DNA of 64,000 nucleotides from Cryoendolithus antarcticus (taxonomy: Eukaryota > Ascomycota > Dothideomycetes > Cladosporiales > Cladosporiaceae). Location of the stretch: positions 62,001 through 126,000 of the forward strand of contig NAJO01000074.1 of assembly GCA_002077065.1 (NCBI GenBank), written 5' to 3'. The position numbers and the translations under genes are program-made. Positions 10,169 to 21,469 of the stretch are shown here, piece by piece. The number at the start of each line of letters is the position of its first letter. Position 1 is the first letter of the stretch. The notes beneath the pieces are model-generated. The model did not search any database and was not told the origin of the DNA. It worked only from the letters and a program-made list of their open reading frames with translations.

Positions 10169-11586
10169 GTTGCCTTAGAAGTTAGACATGCTGCCTGAGG
10201 TTGCCGACTTGGCGAGGCGGTGAGGTGCGACTACGTGACGCCGAGAGACGTTGACGTGTAGGGCTCGGCGGAGCGTAGTATAGGGGTAGTGGTAGTAGGT
10301 CTTTACGCCTAACAAGCGTAAACGCAGAGCCGGGGTGAATGCTCGGCGTCACTTGGCGGCGGCGACGCCTGGTTATCTAGCGACGGCGGCGGTTAGTATG
10401 TGCACATAAAGCAATAGGGATAGTAGTAGGGGGTAGTATACGTACTTACGAGAAGTCTCGGCGGCGCGGCGGACAGTGTGTGGCCAAGATAGGGTGTTGT
10501 TCATATGTTGTGTAAGGGTGGGAGTGAAAGGAGGTGGAAACAGAGGAGCGGGAATTGGAGAGCGCTTTGTGGGCGGTGAGCCTGTGCCAAGAGCGGCGGC
10601 AAGCTATTCCCGTTCTGGACGGCGACATCAGCATGTGATCCCGGTGGGATTAGGCGACAATGAGGTGAAGTGAGTATGGACTTACTATTGTGGTGGAGAA
10701 CGTACGCTGGTCCGCGAGGTTGTATGCTGTGGCATCGTGCTGTCGAACGTGTGCCCTGATGGTCTTGTTGATGTGTGTGGCGAATGGCGGGCGTAGTCGT
10801 CAAAGCGAGGCAGGAGCAGGTGGTTGACGACGCGCGCCTTCCTCAGTTGTTCGATGTCCGCTGTTGAGATCGCGTGGCTTTCACCACCTAGTAGAAGTCG
10901 GCGGAATACTTCCGAAGGCCGACGACGACACTCGCATATGACACGGGTGTATGCGAATCGGTGACGACACGCCCTGTGGTCTGTTGTGGTGGACATTGGT
11001 CTAGCGACTGGCAACATGGCCGAGAGGGAGGGAGACCCTCACGTGACCATTGCGTGGCAGCGTGGCCGAGAGGAGGTTTGACTCGCCAACAGGACCCGAT
11101 GAGACGACAGCACAGTCCAGACAGCGTCAGTCTGCTGGCACGCGGCTTAAAGGACTCTCGTTTCTCCAGGAGTCGAAAGGCTTGTCTGGCTGCCGCAAGA
11201 TCCACGGCCACGAGGCCCAATGCGACAGTCACACGGTCGAGGAGACAGTCGCCCCACATGCGCGGTTAGGAACAAGAGCCAGCGCAGTTGTAGAGGGAGG
11301 CCATGATCCAGCGCTCGGAGTGCAACTATCTTCTGAGCAGCTCCGCCTTCCTCGCGTGAGCCACTCCAACATTCTCGACGAGGGCGAACAGTCGACTCGA
11401 GATCAACTCGCGCTTGGTCTTGTCGCGTAAGCCCCAAGCACAGCATCACTCCCGGCTCTTCTCGACGTTCATGGCGCAGCCTGTTCGCACAGGAGGCCAA
11501 GACAGCCAGGCAGCCCTCACAGCCACCAGACCAGCTACGTCCTCGTAGACATTCGCCTGAGCACTGGTGGCTGCGTTCCAGGCCAT
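10169..11586. other. Gene-poor spacer upstream of the coiled-coil protein gene
   Basis: No convincing protein gene. On the minus strand, donor-like sequences (for example cgtaagta near 10446) suggest 5'-UTR introns of the gene at 10168. Two related ~19-nt direct repeats, ggcaacatggccgagaggg at 11010 and ggcagcgtggccgagagga at 11056, lie 46 nt apart. The rest is GC-rich unique-looking sequence with short ORFs only. Confidence 0.45.
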
Positions 11587-11669
11587 ACACTCTGTCGTAC
11601 TGGGGACAGGGCATTGCAATTAATCAACGAGGGACGCCCAGTGAGTGCAAGTTATCAGCATGCGTTGAT

Positions 11670-11715
<46 letters not shown>

Positions 11716-11752
11716 AATGGCTCAGTGAGGCCTTCGGACTGGTCCGGGCAGG
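11587..11752 (+). pseudogene. 18S rRNA 3'-domain fragment (degraded)
   Basis: Sequence from the 3' minor domain of nuclear small-subunit rRNA. Positions 11662-11742 agree, as far as I recall the reference, with filamentous-fungal 18S, including the universal TTGTACACACCGCCCGTC at 11684-11701. Upstream, 11587-11661 is recognisable but altered: the 18S segment around GCATTGCAATTATTGCTCTTCAACGAGG has lost about six bases, and point changes follow. After about 11745 the similarity fades; the end of helix 44, the 3' terminus and ITS1 are missing, as is nearly all of the 5' part. It is therefore not a working rRNA gene but an isolated fragment in a single-copy region. Limits are approximate. Confidence 0.85.
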
Positions 11753-12807
11753 CCGGTGAAGTGGGTGGACACCCTTTTTGGATCACATCATCGAGGCCAG
11801 GGACATTTCCTTCTCGCCCAGTGAGGAGTCATTGGAAGCAGCAGGGTCTGGCACGCCGTCATTGCTGTCGAGCCAGGTAGACCGGACAAAATGATGCGCC
11901 GTAGTCGCAGACGCTGTTCGGCATGCTGACCTCTCCGTGGTGCAGAGAGCTTGGCTGGCCGGCGACCAGGCATGAGTGGCCAAAGTCTCAGAGTCGGAAA
12001 GGGAGGTGGTGGAAAGAGGGAAGAGGAAGAGCAAGGAAGAGCAAGGAAGAGCAAGGAAGAGGCAGGGCTAATATGCTGGGGACCAGTAACTTGGGAAGTC
12101 CCGTGACTGTTTTGCCATGCTGGCACGGGCTGGGATCTCCGCGAGCTCGACTTCAGAGGAATGAAGAGCTCGGAGCAGGATCTGTGACGAAGGTCCGATG
12201 CGCTGGGCAGGGTGATGATGATCGATGGGCAGCGATCGGCGGCGACGAAGGCGAAAGAGGAATATACTCACTTATTTCATACAACTAAAATCAGGGCGGT
12301 GCTATGTTGAGTTGCGCCTTCGTGGGAGCTGCTATACTCAGGTATACTCGATGGCTGTTGAAGCCACGAGCTATGGTTATGGTGAGATATGGGCACACGG
12401 GAGATAGTGTAATGCTTGATATTCGATACACGCGAGGACACAAGAAAGGCGTGATACTCAGTGACTTCTCCATCTACCCTTGAGCTTGCAGCACTAGCGA
12501 TCGTCAATGATCGTCAGCTGTGCCGAAGCAAGTCGTGCAAGTCGCATATTCCTCCCAGTGCCCAACCCTAAACCCCATGTATCCCGCAGAAGCTGCTTCG
12601 AGTGAACCCACCAATAGCTCTCGATCATGAACAAGGCCTTCTCGTCTTGCTCACCCATTGCAGCACGCACCCGCTCTATTCGTGCAAAGTTTGCACACTA
12701 GGCGATCAATCGTCCAGGGTTGCGACAGAAGTCGCCGAAGTCATCACGGCTGCCAAGCCGCCACCACCTGCCACTCACATCACGCACGCACAGGGAAGAG
12801 GGTATAC
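11753..12807. other. Gene-poor spacer between the 18S fragment and the RSD1 stop
   Basis: About 1 kb with no recognisable gene. It contains a small tandem repeat at 12031-12060 and, further on, several ATACTC motifs. Part of it should be the 3' UTR of the splicing-factor gene on the minus strand. Confidence 0.45.
12031..12060 (+). repeat. 10-bp microrepeat, three units
   Basis: The unit GCAAGGAAGA is present three times in direct succession, inside a longer purine-rich stretch (about 11998-12066). Probably slippage-prone simple sequence. Confidence 0.8.
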
Positions 12808-14750
12808 TCACAGACTGCTCGCCTTTGGGAAGTTCATGTTGTAGACCGCATCCACAACATACTGCGCCGTGATGTGGTTGCCCGCGAACAGCCTGCCCTG
12901 CAGACCCTTGATAGCATTCTCGCCACCTTGAACGCGATCGAACTTGACGTAGATTTCGCCATCGGTGGAGCCGGGCGGAATGGCGATGTGAACGACGTGG
13001 CCGTACTTCTCCTCGCACTCTTCTTTGACGTCGAGCTCGAGCTCTTTCTGCCAGCCAGGCTCGTTGGTACTGAATGCGGTGTCAGTGGATTGATATGAAG
13101 GTTTGAGGTCATGAACATACGCATTGACATCGTAGAGATGCTTGAGCAGGACGCAGCGGCTGGGCGCAGGCTCGTCCATCACTGCCTTTTTGGTCTGCAT
13201 CGTGGGAGTGATCTTAGCAGTCTCTGGCTCCTCGGTGCGAGCGAGCTTGCGCATGAGGGCGTCGCGAGAGTAGTTGGAAAAGTTGACTCCTGTGACATCA
13301 GCATCGTCGAGGGCACTGGCGCCGCCCGACTTCTCAGCATCCTTGCCTCCAGCACGGTCGAAGTTACCAGTACCGCCGGCATGAGCGCCGCGGCCACCCA
13401 TGCCAGAGAAGGAAGAGCCTTGAGCTTGCTTCTGGTCCTGCTGTGCTTGTGAGCCGAAACGTTGAAGTAGAGAGTGGGTAGACTCGGGCGTGAATTTGTC
13501 GTTGCCGAGTCCGACGCGGATGGGGCGGCCGGCGAGCTCGAAGCCGTTCATCTTCTCGAGTGCCTCCTTGGCTTCGGTGGGATCGGTGAACCTAAGAACA
13601 TCATGTCAGTAAAGGTGTTGATGATGCTTGGTAATCCGGTACATACTGAACGAAGCCGTAGCCTTTGCTGCGTCCACCGTCGTCCTTCTGCAGTTGACAG
13701 AACTCGAGGGCGCCAAAAGGCTCGAAGACATTCCTGAGATCATCTTCAGTGATGGAGAAGTGAATGTTGCCGACGTAGAGGCGGTGAAAGGGAATGCCGT
13801 TAGATAGCGTGGCAACGCCCTCAGTGGTACGTGCTTGGCGGTTCTTCTCAGCTTCGGTGAGCTGAGCGATGATTGGGATGCCGAGCAACTTCTGTCCTGT
13901 AAGTCCGATTGCCTTCTCAACGGATTCCTCTTGCCTGAATTCCACATAGCCGACACTACGATAATGTTAGCTTTGATCTAGAGTGAAACATGAGCGCATG
14001 GACTGACCCTTTTGAGCGGTTGCTCACTCGATCCTTGACGATCTGTGCCTCCTTCACCGGGCCGACTTGCTCGAAAAACTGGATCAGCTCCTTAGTGCGA
14101 AGGCGAGCAGCAAGCTGCTGTACGAAGACGGTACGCCTATCACGCTCATCATCAGTCGGCTCTGGCGGCGTACGACGACGCTCGCGATTGTCGCGACGTG
14201 GTTCATCCCGTCCATGCCCACGCCTATCGTCCCCAGTGTCGCGCCTGTCATCACGCCTATCGCTGCGCCTGTCGTCGCGAGGAGGGCGATCGCGGCTGCC
14301 TGGACTGGGACGGTAGTATCGGTCGTCGTCGGGAGGAGGAGAGCCACGGCGGTAGTAGTCGCCGCCACGCTCGCGGGAGCGATATCGCTTGTTCGCAGGG
14401 TCGCGGCGATCCCTTACGGGACTGCGACTCCTGCGCCTGCTCCTTACACTTCCATTAGCACTGCCCCGATCACTTGTAGCCCCTTCGCTTCGATCTCTGG
14501 ACGCTCGATTGGATTTGTGCTTGTCTTCGCCGGTTGAGTACCTCTTGCTGCGATCGCTGACGTCACGTGGACCGCGGTTACGCGTGCGGTGTCCATCCTT
14601 GTCTGCTGTATCGCCGAGAGACACGAAATCGGCGTTTGCGGTGAACTCAGCGGAGTCGGAGGACTGCTTTTGCTGGTCGGCTTTGACGGTTTGCGCACGC
14701 TTCTCGGCTTCCTCGAGGAGATCTTCGACACTCTGCTGTATGGACGCCAT
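12808..14750 (-). CDS. rsd1: Splicing factor Rsd1/RBM39 (RS domain, two RRMs, UHM)
   Basis: Homologue of fission-yeast Rsd1 and human RBM39 (CAPER), an SR-like factor that bridges U1/U2 components at 3' splice-site recognition. Four exons fit: 14750-14008, 13955-13647, 13591-13121 and 13069-12808 (594 residues). The three introns are 51-56 nt and every junction keeps the frame. The last intron can be read through without a stop, but removing it gives the better UHM alignment (HLYDVNATNEPGWQKELE). Order: helical N-terminus, Arg/Ser/Asp-rich RS region (~60-200), RRM1 (~205-280), RRM2 (~305-385, RLYVGNIHF and KGYGFVQF), then a C-terminal U2AF-homology motif with an R-x-F signature (GRLFAG). A donor-like gtgagt overlaps the stop, so a short extra exon cannot be excluded. 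Confidence 0.9.
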
Positions 14751-15471
14751 TACGTTGGTGAGATGTTCAGTCCTCAATCTTATATAGACGCCTACAAGGT
14801 CAAGGCGATGTGTCTGCTACGCCTCCTTCACTTCCGTGCTGTCAAATTTCACGCAGTGCGCAGTGCTGCGAGTGTGTGAGATAGCGCACTGGTTCGATGG
14901 GTATGGTGAGCTGTACAGTCTTGCTTGTTCGCTGTGATGAGTGTTTGCCAGGTGGGTGGGAAATGCCAGCGCACGTTAGCGATGTCGAAGGAGAGCATAC
15001 GATGAAGTGCATTTCTGGTGGTTCAGTGAAGTCGGATTTGCCCGAGGCTGACACAAAATGCCTCAGGCATTCAGGCTATAAAACGCACGTGCGCCGTTGG
15101 CTCAAGACTCTAGTTCGTCTCCCGTCTTTCTACACGGCAACATAATGACTATTCTCGACTGTATGAGGAAGCACAATATGCAGACGATGAGACTGGCCAA
15201 GACGTTCGAGGACGCAGCTGACTTTGCCATTATGGAGCTCACATATACAGATCCTCCTTAATTCGTGCATTCGTAAATCGATGTATACCAACAACAATGC
15301 TACAGCGGACTGGAAGCAGCGTCCCGAACAACAATGCAGAAAGCAGAGACATGCCACCGAAAGACATGAGACCTGCCGTTGGGTATGCCCAGTTCGAACC
15401 GACGCCGAGCCACCGCGATCCTCCCGTCTCCATCCCCTAATGGTGCAGATAGTGCTGCCATCTGGAACCTG
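14751..15471. other. Intergenic spacer (RSD1 promoter / C2H2 3' flank)
   Basis: About 0.7 kb with no recognisable gene. It should hold the RSD1 promoter (right of 14750 on the minus strand) and the 3' UTR of the C2H2 factor. Confidence 0.5.
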
Positions 15472-17073
15472 TTACAGCTTGGAGCGTCCTCGAGACGTTG
15501 ACGAGCTCGCTGACCAGGCACCAAAGCCGTGCTCGCGCTGAAGAGCTTCATGGTCCTGCCACTTCTTCGAATCTTCAGGCGTAGTCTCCAGCCACTTCTG
15601 GAGCTTGCTGACAATCTCCCTGCCTGCCTTGAAGATTTTCTCCCCGTCTTTGGGCGTCCTACCTGCGCTCTTAGTGTACTCTTCCAAGATGCGATCCCGC
15701 AGGTACACCCATGGCTTCCGCTCATTGCGTTTTCCATTCGGCTTCGGGATGAGATGCGTCTTGAAATGATCTCGCGTATTATCAGATCGGTCGCTCCTGA
15801 AGAAACACAACGTGTTGTCATCTTTAACGACAGGACACCACAACAGGCAATCAGCCTTCTTGGCGTGGGACAGTGAATGTCGTTTCAGATGTTCAGACCG
15901 TTGGAATCCCTGCGGACACTTATCACCGTTTGGAAGCGGGAAGTTACAGACATGCGGCTTTCGATTCGGCGTTTCGCTGATCTTAATCCCTCCAGGAATG
16001 AAGGCGATGTTGTCGCCCTCCATTTTGAACTCAATGCCGTGGACGTCACGTATCTGAGTGTTTTGCGCTTTGCGTTGCCGCTTTGATACGCGCCTCCTGT
16101 CGCGAGCACGATCAGCAGAGTGACCAATTCCGCAGCCGTGTCTCGAGATCGATGCTGGACTTGTCGTTCTTTCGGCCTTGACAACGACATAGTCCTCATC
16201 ATCGTAGCTGTAGTCCATGATGGGACTTGGCGGCTCTGTGAAGCCAGAAGCAAAGCTACTCGCAGCACTTGACACGAAGCCACTTGATAGTGCGGGCTCA
16301 TGGAGCGGACTACTGTATGAAGAGTACTGGTGAGTTGCATAGTCATCTTGGGGGTTCAGCTCTGCCAGCGCAACAGAGGTTGGAACATCCTGATACGTAT
16401 CATCGTACTGTAACGCATTTGTCGATGCACCTCCTTCGCAGAATGGCCAGGTTGGCTCAGGATGTGCGGAAGTGTCTGCAGCGTGGCCTGACAACGTGTC
16501 TAGGGACGCGGACAGGAGAGTATTATGCAAGCCGCTTGCTTGTCCATCGAAGGTTGCGCCCATTATCTTCGAGTCCTGAAAGCCAAGCTGGTTGTGATCG
16601 AATGACTGCAACGAGTTGTAGTCAGGATGGATCTGGATCTGCGACGCTTGCGTCGCCTGCGTCGACCACATGTCTGTCTCATTGGCCTTCGCATGGAGTG
16701 CATGGTCGAATGTAAGATGCTCGAAGGACCGAGTAGACTGGTGGCAGCCGCCGAAGGATGCGTTCAACGCTGGGAGTAAGCCGATGCTGCTTTGTTCCTC
16801 GTACACTGTATGCATGTGAGGGTGCACATGCTCTGCATGGACAGGAGTGGGTGGCAAGGAGACAGTTGTTGCGGTCGAGGCAGCAGAGAATGGCATCTCC
16901 GAGTACGCTGAGCAAGCAAGCGAAGGACGCCTACTCTCGTGAGCTGACTGTGGCGGTGTGTAGTAGCCGCCGTATTGCAACGCACTGGCAGGCCGCTCGA
17001 ACAACGACCTTGTGGTGTCTATGAATGTTGGCACACCACGGGCGTGTCGTTGAGGTGTTGTGGTAGTGGACAT
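15472..17073 (-). CDS. C2H2 transcription factor with paired atypical fingers
   Basis: Single exon, 533 residues, starting MSTTTTPQRHARGVPTF. The first ~320 residues are disordered and rich in Ser, Thr, Gln, His and acidic residues, like an activation region (ending DYSYDDEDYVVVKAERT). A basic stretch follows (RARDRRRVSKRQRKAQ), then two fingers. Finger one runs from KPHVCNFPLPNGDKC to HLKRHSLSH. Finger two has the cysteines of CLLWCPVVKDDNTLC and ends RSDNTRDHFKTH, with longer-than-normal spacing. The EHLKRH..SH plus RSDN..H..TH arrangement resembles developmental regulators such as BrlA and FlbC. That is a resemblance only; the spacing differs and I do not assign a name. The tail (~450-533) is helical and basic. 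Nuclear DNA-binding protein by inference. Confidence 0.75.
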   Translation of the reverse strand: MSTTTTPQRHARGVPTFIDTTRSLFERPASALQYGGYYTPPQSAHESRRPSLACSAYSEMPFSAASTATTVSLPPTPVHAEHVHPHMHTVYEEQSSIGLLPALNASFGGCHQSTRSFEHLTFDHALHAKANETDMWSTQATQASQIQIHPDYNSLQSFDHNQLGFQDSKIMGATFDGQASGLHNTLLSASLDTLSGHAADTSAHPEPTWPFCEGGASTNALQYDDTYQDVPTSVALAELNPQDDYATHQYSSYSSPLHEPALSSGFVSSAASSFASGFTEPPSPIMDYSYDDEDYVVVKAERTTSPASISRHGCGIGHSADRARDRRRVSKRQRKAQNTQIRDVHGIEFKMEGDNIAFIPGGIKISETPNRKPHVCNFPLPNGDKCPQGFQRSEHLKRHSLSHAKKADCLLWCPVVKDDNTLCFFRSDRSDNTRDHFKTHLIPKPNGKRNERKPWVYLRDRILEEYTKSAGRTPKDGEKIFKAGREIVSKLQKWLETTPEDSKKWQDHEALQREHGFGAWSASSSTSRGRSKL

Positions 17074-19679
17074 CGTGCTGAATACTGTTATCCGTCAGCG
17101 AGATTCCTTCGTCGACACGACCCTAATGCCGACCGGCAACGCACGAGACAACGACCTCCCGACCCTCGTCAGCAATGCAGTCTCCTCACAAAAGAAACGA
17201 GTCGTCAGGACAGGTGCTCAAGGGTGTCAGAAACACGCCCGGATGGCATGTGGTTTTTCAATTCCGACCATTCACGATCATTCTCCTCATAGCATTCGGA
17301 TGAATAGGTCAACTTACCGCTGTGCGACAAGCGCTGCATCGGACCAGCCCGCTCCAATAGCAGCTGTGGGTAGGAACAAGTCAGGGTCCTGGCGAGGGTG
17401 ACGGGCTACAAGCCGCGACTGGGCACGATCGTGCTCTCGAACTGCCAGGTACAACGGGACCCAAGTTGCTCACAACCGACAATGCAGCAACAAGGCAAGG
17501 CCAGGCGATATGATGTCGAGAATGCTGTGAAATGCCCGCAAGGGAAATGAGGGGAAAGCGATCCGCTCAGGAACGAGCAGCAAGCTACAACGTCTGCGGA
17601 GAGAATGATGGAGTGTGGATGCGAGCGAGAACCTTGCGCGAGGGGGATAAGTATTTGTGCCTGCTTCTGCACTTCGCAGGCTGCTACCACTCACCTTCTT
17701 GCAGGGTCTTTCTGGTATGGCAAAGATGCAAAATACCGCCAGTTCGGACCTCAGAGGATGGCGATGTGCCTGATGGATGGTTGAGCTTTCATTGCTGGTC
17801 AGCCCCTGGAAACGCCTCAGGTGAGGAATGCAACCATTACCTAGCACCCCGAAACTCACGCGATCTATGCCCGCCCGTTGCAACTGCTGCTCAGCATGGC
17901 AATGCAATGGCCAGAGATGGCGATCGTCTGAGATGCACATCTGATCTCCGTGGCAGACTTCGACTATGCTTCAACAGCATTGTTTTGGTTCTGCTCAAAG
18001 CGGTTTAGGAATGCCATCTCTGCTAGACCACACTTCCCAGTGCACATCATACTGAGCGCACAGACTGTGTAGCAGAGCGCTCTTGAATCATTGGATCCTC
18101 ATCAGCCGCATCGTCGGGCTTTGATTATCACGGGACGTCAAGTCTTGCCGAACAAAGCGGCAGTGCTCAGGGCAAGGCTCCAAGGCCAGCAAGACCCGGG
18201 TCATTGAGTGCTGTCTCTCGGTTCATTGCGGTGTTACACACGAGTGAGGGCGCTGTGGAGTCTGCAGGCTTTCTAGGCTCGATCAAGGCTGCTGTTGGAG
18301 GCTTGCTCTCAACGATTTGGATGGCACATACAGTGCTGCAGCAGAGCGAGCAGCATTCATAGCGTGCATCTCTCGCTGTCGTGAACCGCAGTTGACCATC
18401 AATCTCGACCGGCGCCTTGCCGTCGTTCCTGCTGCAAGTACCCGTGCATTGGCATGCAAGTCATACACGCATAGCCGCAGCATCTACTATAATCGATCGA
18501 CGTTAAGCCGCATCTCACACAAGGCTAGTAGTACTCTCTGTATGATCGACATTCTAGCGAGTCTGCTCGACGGTTGAGCAAGACATTTTGAGAATGCCAT
18601 TCGTGCGCTTCTGGACCGGGTGTGTGGGATGGTCGAAGCTCTGTCGTAGCAACGTTGCACAGCGTCCGAACGTTTTACCGGGAACATCGCGGTTCCGGCG
18701 GCGATGTGCGGAATCCACTTCAGCATCTCAAGAACTCGACGATCGAGTGTCATTGGCAGTGAAGAGGCCCACATTGGCATTGTCGATAACCGATGGGCTT
18801 TACGGGAATGTGAATGTATCTCTACGATCCCCTGTACTGCAGTTCGCCATACTACATGCTGAAGCACGCTCCCTTGACCTCGACTGCGAACTCTCTAGCC
18901 GAGCTTTCTGCTATTGTAGCACTGACGTCCACACCCTCAGTGATTGAAACAGCGCAGGCAGCTGATCTAGTACCACACTACCTGTCACTACCTCCAGATC
19001 ACCTCGTTACTCAAACGCCATACCCAAGTCACGAACGCTACCGTTCCAGTATTGACTCGAACTCACGTCCTCCGGAGTCTTCCCGCCCTTCATCTCACCC
19101 ACAATCCTCCTAAGCGCCTCATCCCAGTCCAGAGCCAGCACACCCAGCCGCGTCCTGCAGGCACAACTGCTCAGTCCCAGGTTCCCCGGCTTTGACACCC
19201 ATTCTCCGCACTTGCTGTTGTGCCTCAGTACCAACAATGCTAACGACCGAGTTCCCGATGCTGCTCGCAATGCCTCCTTCCAGCTTTTGACTTCGCCACT
19301 GACCTTGCTGGTGCTGTGAAGTTCCTGGGTCTAGACGCTTGCTGGCGCTGCGGCGAGAATGTTGTGCCGCTCAGCAGGTGAATGTTACGCGATGGTCGGT
19401 TCGACTTGAGTTTGTCTTGAATAGAGGTGTTTGTGTATCGCCTGAGCGGGCGAAGGAGTACTTGGCTTGTGGGGAGATTAGTGGTGTGGAGCGGTATGTT
19501 TGGTGAGACATCGGCCAGCTGCGCGACTTCTTGCGAGTTATCTTTGTACTCGATACAGATCTATGTACAGTATGTCAACGCCGTCGAAGTGCCATATGCA
19601 AATCCAAGATCCAGTGCGTCTGTTAACGCCAATGTTCGATGCATTTCTTCCCACATAAATCGTATTCCGTCAAAGTGGC
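17074..19679. other. Long spacer upstream of the C2H2 factor
   Basis: About 2.6 kb, the longest gene-free stretch here. Short ORFs overlap in all frames. A weak protein-like signal on the minus strand at ~19007-19310 is split between two frames. A long upstream region suits a regulatory gene, but no specific binding site was identified. Confidence 0.45.
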
Positions 19680-20408
19680 TCAATTCGCCGGCACAACGAG
19701 GTGTGACCGTTTCAAGGCCAGCGCTAGGTCATGCTCGGAGAACGGCTGATGGTCGTATGCAGTTGTTGGCTTGTACAGGCTGTGCCCGAGGTCGTTCGGC
19801 GGTGCTACTGGAGCAATGTGCTCCGCAGTACGTTGTCGACTCCGACGTGTTGAGCCTACCCTCGATAGCGGGTTGCGGTCTCGAGATTGTACCCTTGACA
19901 GACCGACTACGTAAATGTCAGTACTGAGTCGTAAATGTGAGGAAATGATCAACATACCGTTCGCAACATCGTCATCGCCCTCGTTCTCAATCTCAACACT
20001 CAGCCTCGTGGCCACAGCCGCGCCTGCTCCTACATACTCCCGTCTGTGCACACCTCCGCCACTCTTCCCACTCGCCATACTAGCCACACTTCCCGTCCTG
20101 CCACTCCGGATACTTCGCCGTCTCTCGAGCCAACTACCTCTCCGGCTTGGTGCTCTCGTGCCCATCGGGCTGTACGTACTTTGAAAGCTCTTCCTCCGCC
20201 ACGCGTCTGCAAATGAGAACGCTTCCAATTTCTCTTTATGTTCTTTCTTGGGCGGTGCTCGGTACTTGGGCCGTGGCATAGGCTCGCCGGGCTTGTATAC
20301 GTTGGAAGGCCAGCGGGAGTCGTTGGAGGATGAGGATGTGGTATTTGTGGAGGAGTCGGAGCGGGCAGGTCGGCGGAAGAAAGACTTGGCCTTTTCGCGG
20401 AAAGGCAT
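19680..20408 (-). CDS. Small basic protein of unknown function
   Basis: Not recognised. Two exons, 20408-19958 and 19906-19680, with a 51-nt intron (gtatgt..cgtag). The intron has a multiple-of-three length and no in-frame stop, so an unspliced reading is also open; the strong donor and acceptor favour removal. The spliced product is 225 residues, beginning MPFREKAKSFFRRPARSDSS. The N-terminus is basic and amphipathic, then Ser/Thr/Asn-rich, then a Pro/Lys block (KPGEPMPRPKYRAPPKKEHK), and an Arg/Ser-rich middle (SRRGSWLERRRSIRSGRTGS). The C-terminus ends in a short helical-looking stretch (FSEHDLALALKRSHLVVP). An upstream GTG continues the frame but the ATG at 20408 is better. No membrane segment or enzyme motif seen. 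Confidence 0.6.
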   Translation of the reverse strand: MPFREKAKSFFRRPARSDSSTNTTSSSSNDSRWPSNVYKPGEPMPRPKYRAPPKKEHKEKLEAFSFADAWRRKSFQSTYSPMGTRAPSRRGSWLERRRSIRSGRTGSVASMASGKSGGGVHRREYVGAGAAVATRLSVEIENEGDDDVANGMLIISSHLRLSTDIYVVGLSRVQSRDRNPLSRVGSTRRSRQRTAEHIAPVAPPNDLGHSLYKPTTAYDHQPFSEHDLALALKRSHLVVPAN

Positions 20409-21469
20409 AATGATGATGCGATATGAGAGTGCCGGAGGTTGGCGTCGCTTCGTTGTGCCACTCACACGTGTGGGTAGAGGACGTGGCTTATATCAATGTT
20501 GGATCTTACGTCCGATAAGACTGCTTCCTCAAGTCCCAGAACGCCACGCAATGCTCCCCTTGTTATAATCGAGTGGACTTCATTCGCCGTAGTCCACGTC
20601 CTTGTCGATGGTCGTCCTCTGCTCAACCAGGAGCACACCAATACTGGACTTGATGCAAGAGAGCGTGATGGTGCAATTCTCGTGTGATCGAATTTCTGTA
20701 ATAATGCTGACCTCTCCCTTCTATCTCCGCTCAAGACCTCAGACCCGTAGAACGTAAAGTGAATACAGAACCAACTTACCACGAGACCCAGAGTGCCGTA
20801 AACCCAATGCAACGTGCACAGTGGAGCACCCCGTCCGCGATCAACGTCAGCCCTGAGCTTCTCACCCGCGGGCCCGCCAGTACCCGAATTGCGTCAAACT
20901 ACCCCAGAACCGGTAGTTCTGGCACACGGAAGAAAGCGAAGATGAGCCGCGAACAACGGTAGCTTCGCAAGCGTCGGCGGGAGAAGAAGTTTGGGCTATA
21001 GCGCCGAAGAACCTTGGAAAAAGAGGGCTGATGGGGAAGGAGCGTGGGGTTGGGACTCGGTATGCTGGTGAGTATTACGTGCAGTGGGTGGCTGCATGAA
21101 GCCATGCGTGAGGCCATGGACGGCGGCTTGGTCGGCGGTACTGAGGACGGGTACCTGCTTGATTGACACATGGGAGTACTCGGCATGGCGAGTGTAATAG
21201 ATGTGCCCTGTCGACTAGGCTTATGTTACGATTGGGAGCCGCCATAGCCATCGACGAAGGTGATGCTTTGTCGACAAGAAGCAGTCGATCCTCACAGTTA
21301 CCGAGATATTCATTCCGGCATGCAGACAAAGCCTCCATCCGTGAATGCAGCGACCCTGAGGTGAGGTCAACAGGACGTGCAGAAGGCACGACTACAGAAA
21401 CAGGCTCGCGCCTGCGCTTATACCAGCACTGTGAAAGTATATTTGTGCTGTACAGGATGATCATAATGT
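20409..21469. other. Intergenic spacer
   Basis: About 1.1 kb between the start of the small basic protein and the stop of DRS1. No recognisable coding or RNA feature; it should hold the promoter of the former and the 3' UTR of the latter. Confidence 0.45.

Noticed and set aside
11010..11090. tRNA-Ser/Leu gene
   Set aside because: A-box and a weak B-box are present but the acceptor arms do not pair and no anticodon stem can be placed. Kept only as a low-interest repeat.
15385..15425. tRNA-like B box (GTTCGAACC) in the 3' flank of the C2H2 factor
   Set aside because: No A box or cloverleaf at the right distance on either strand.
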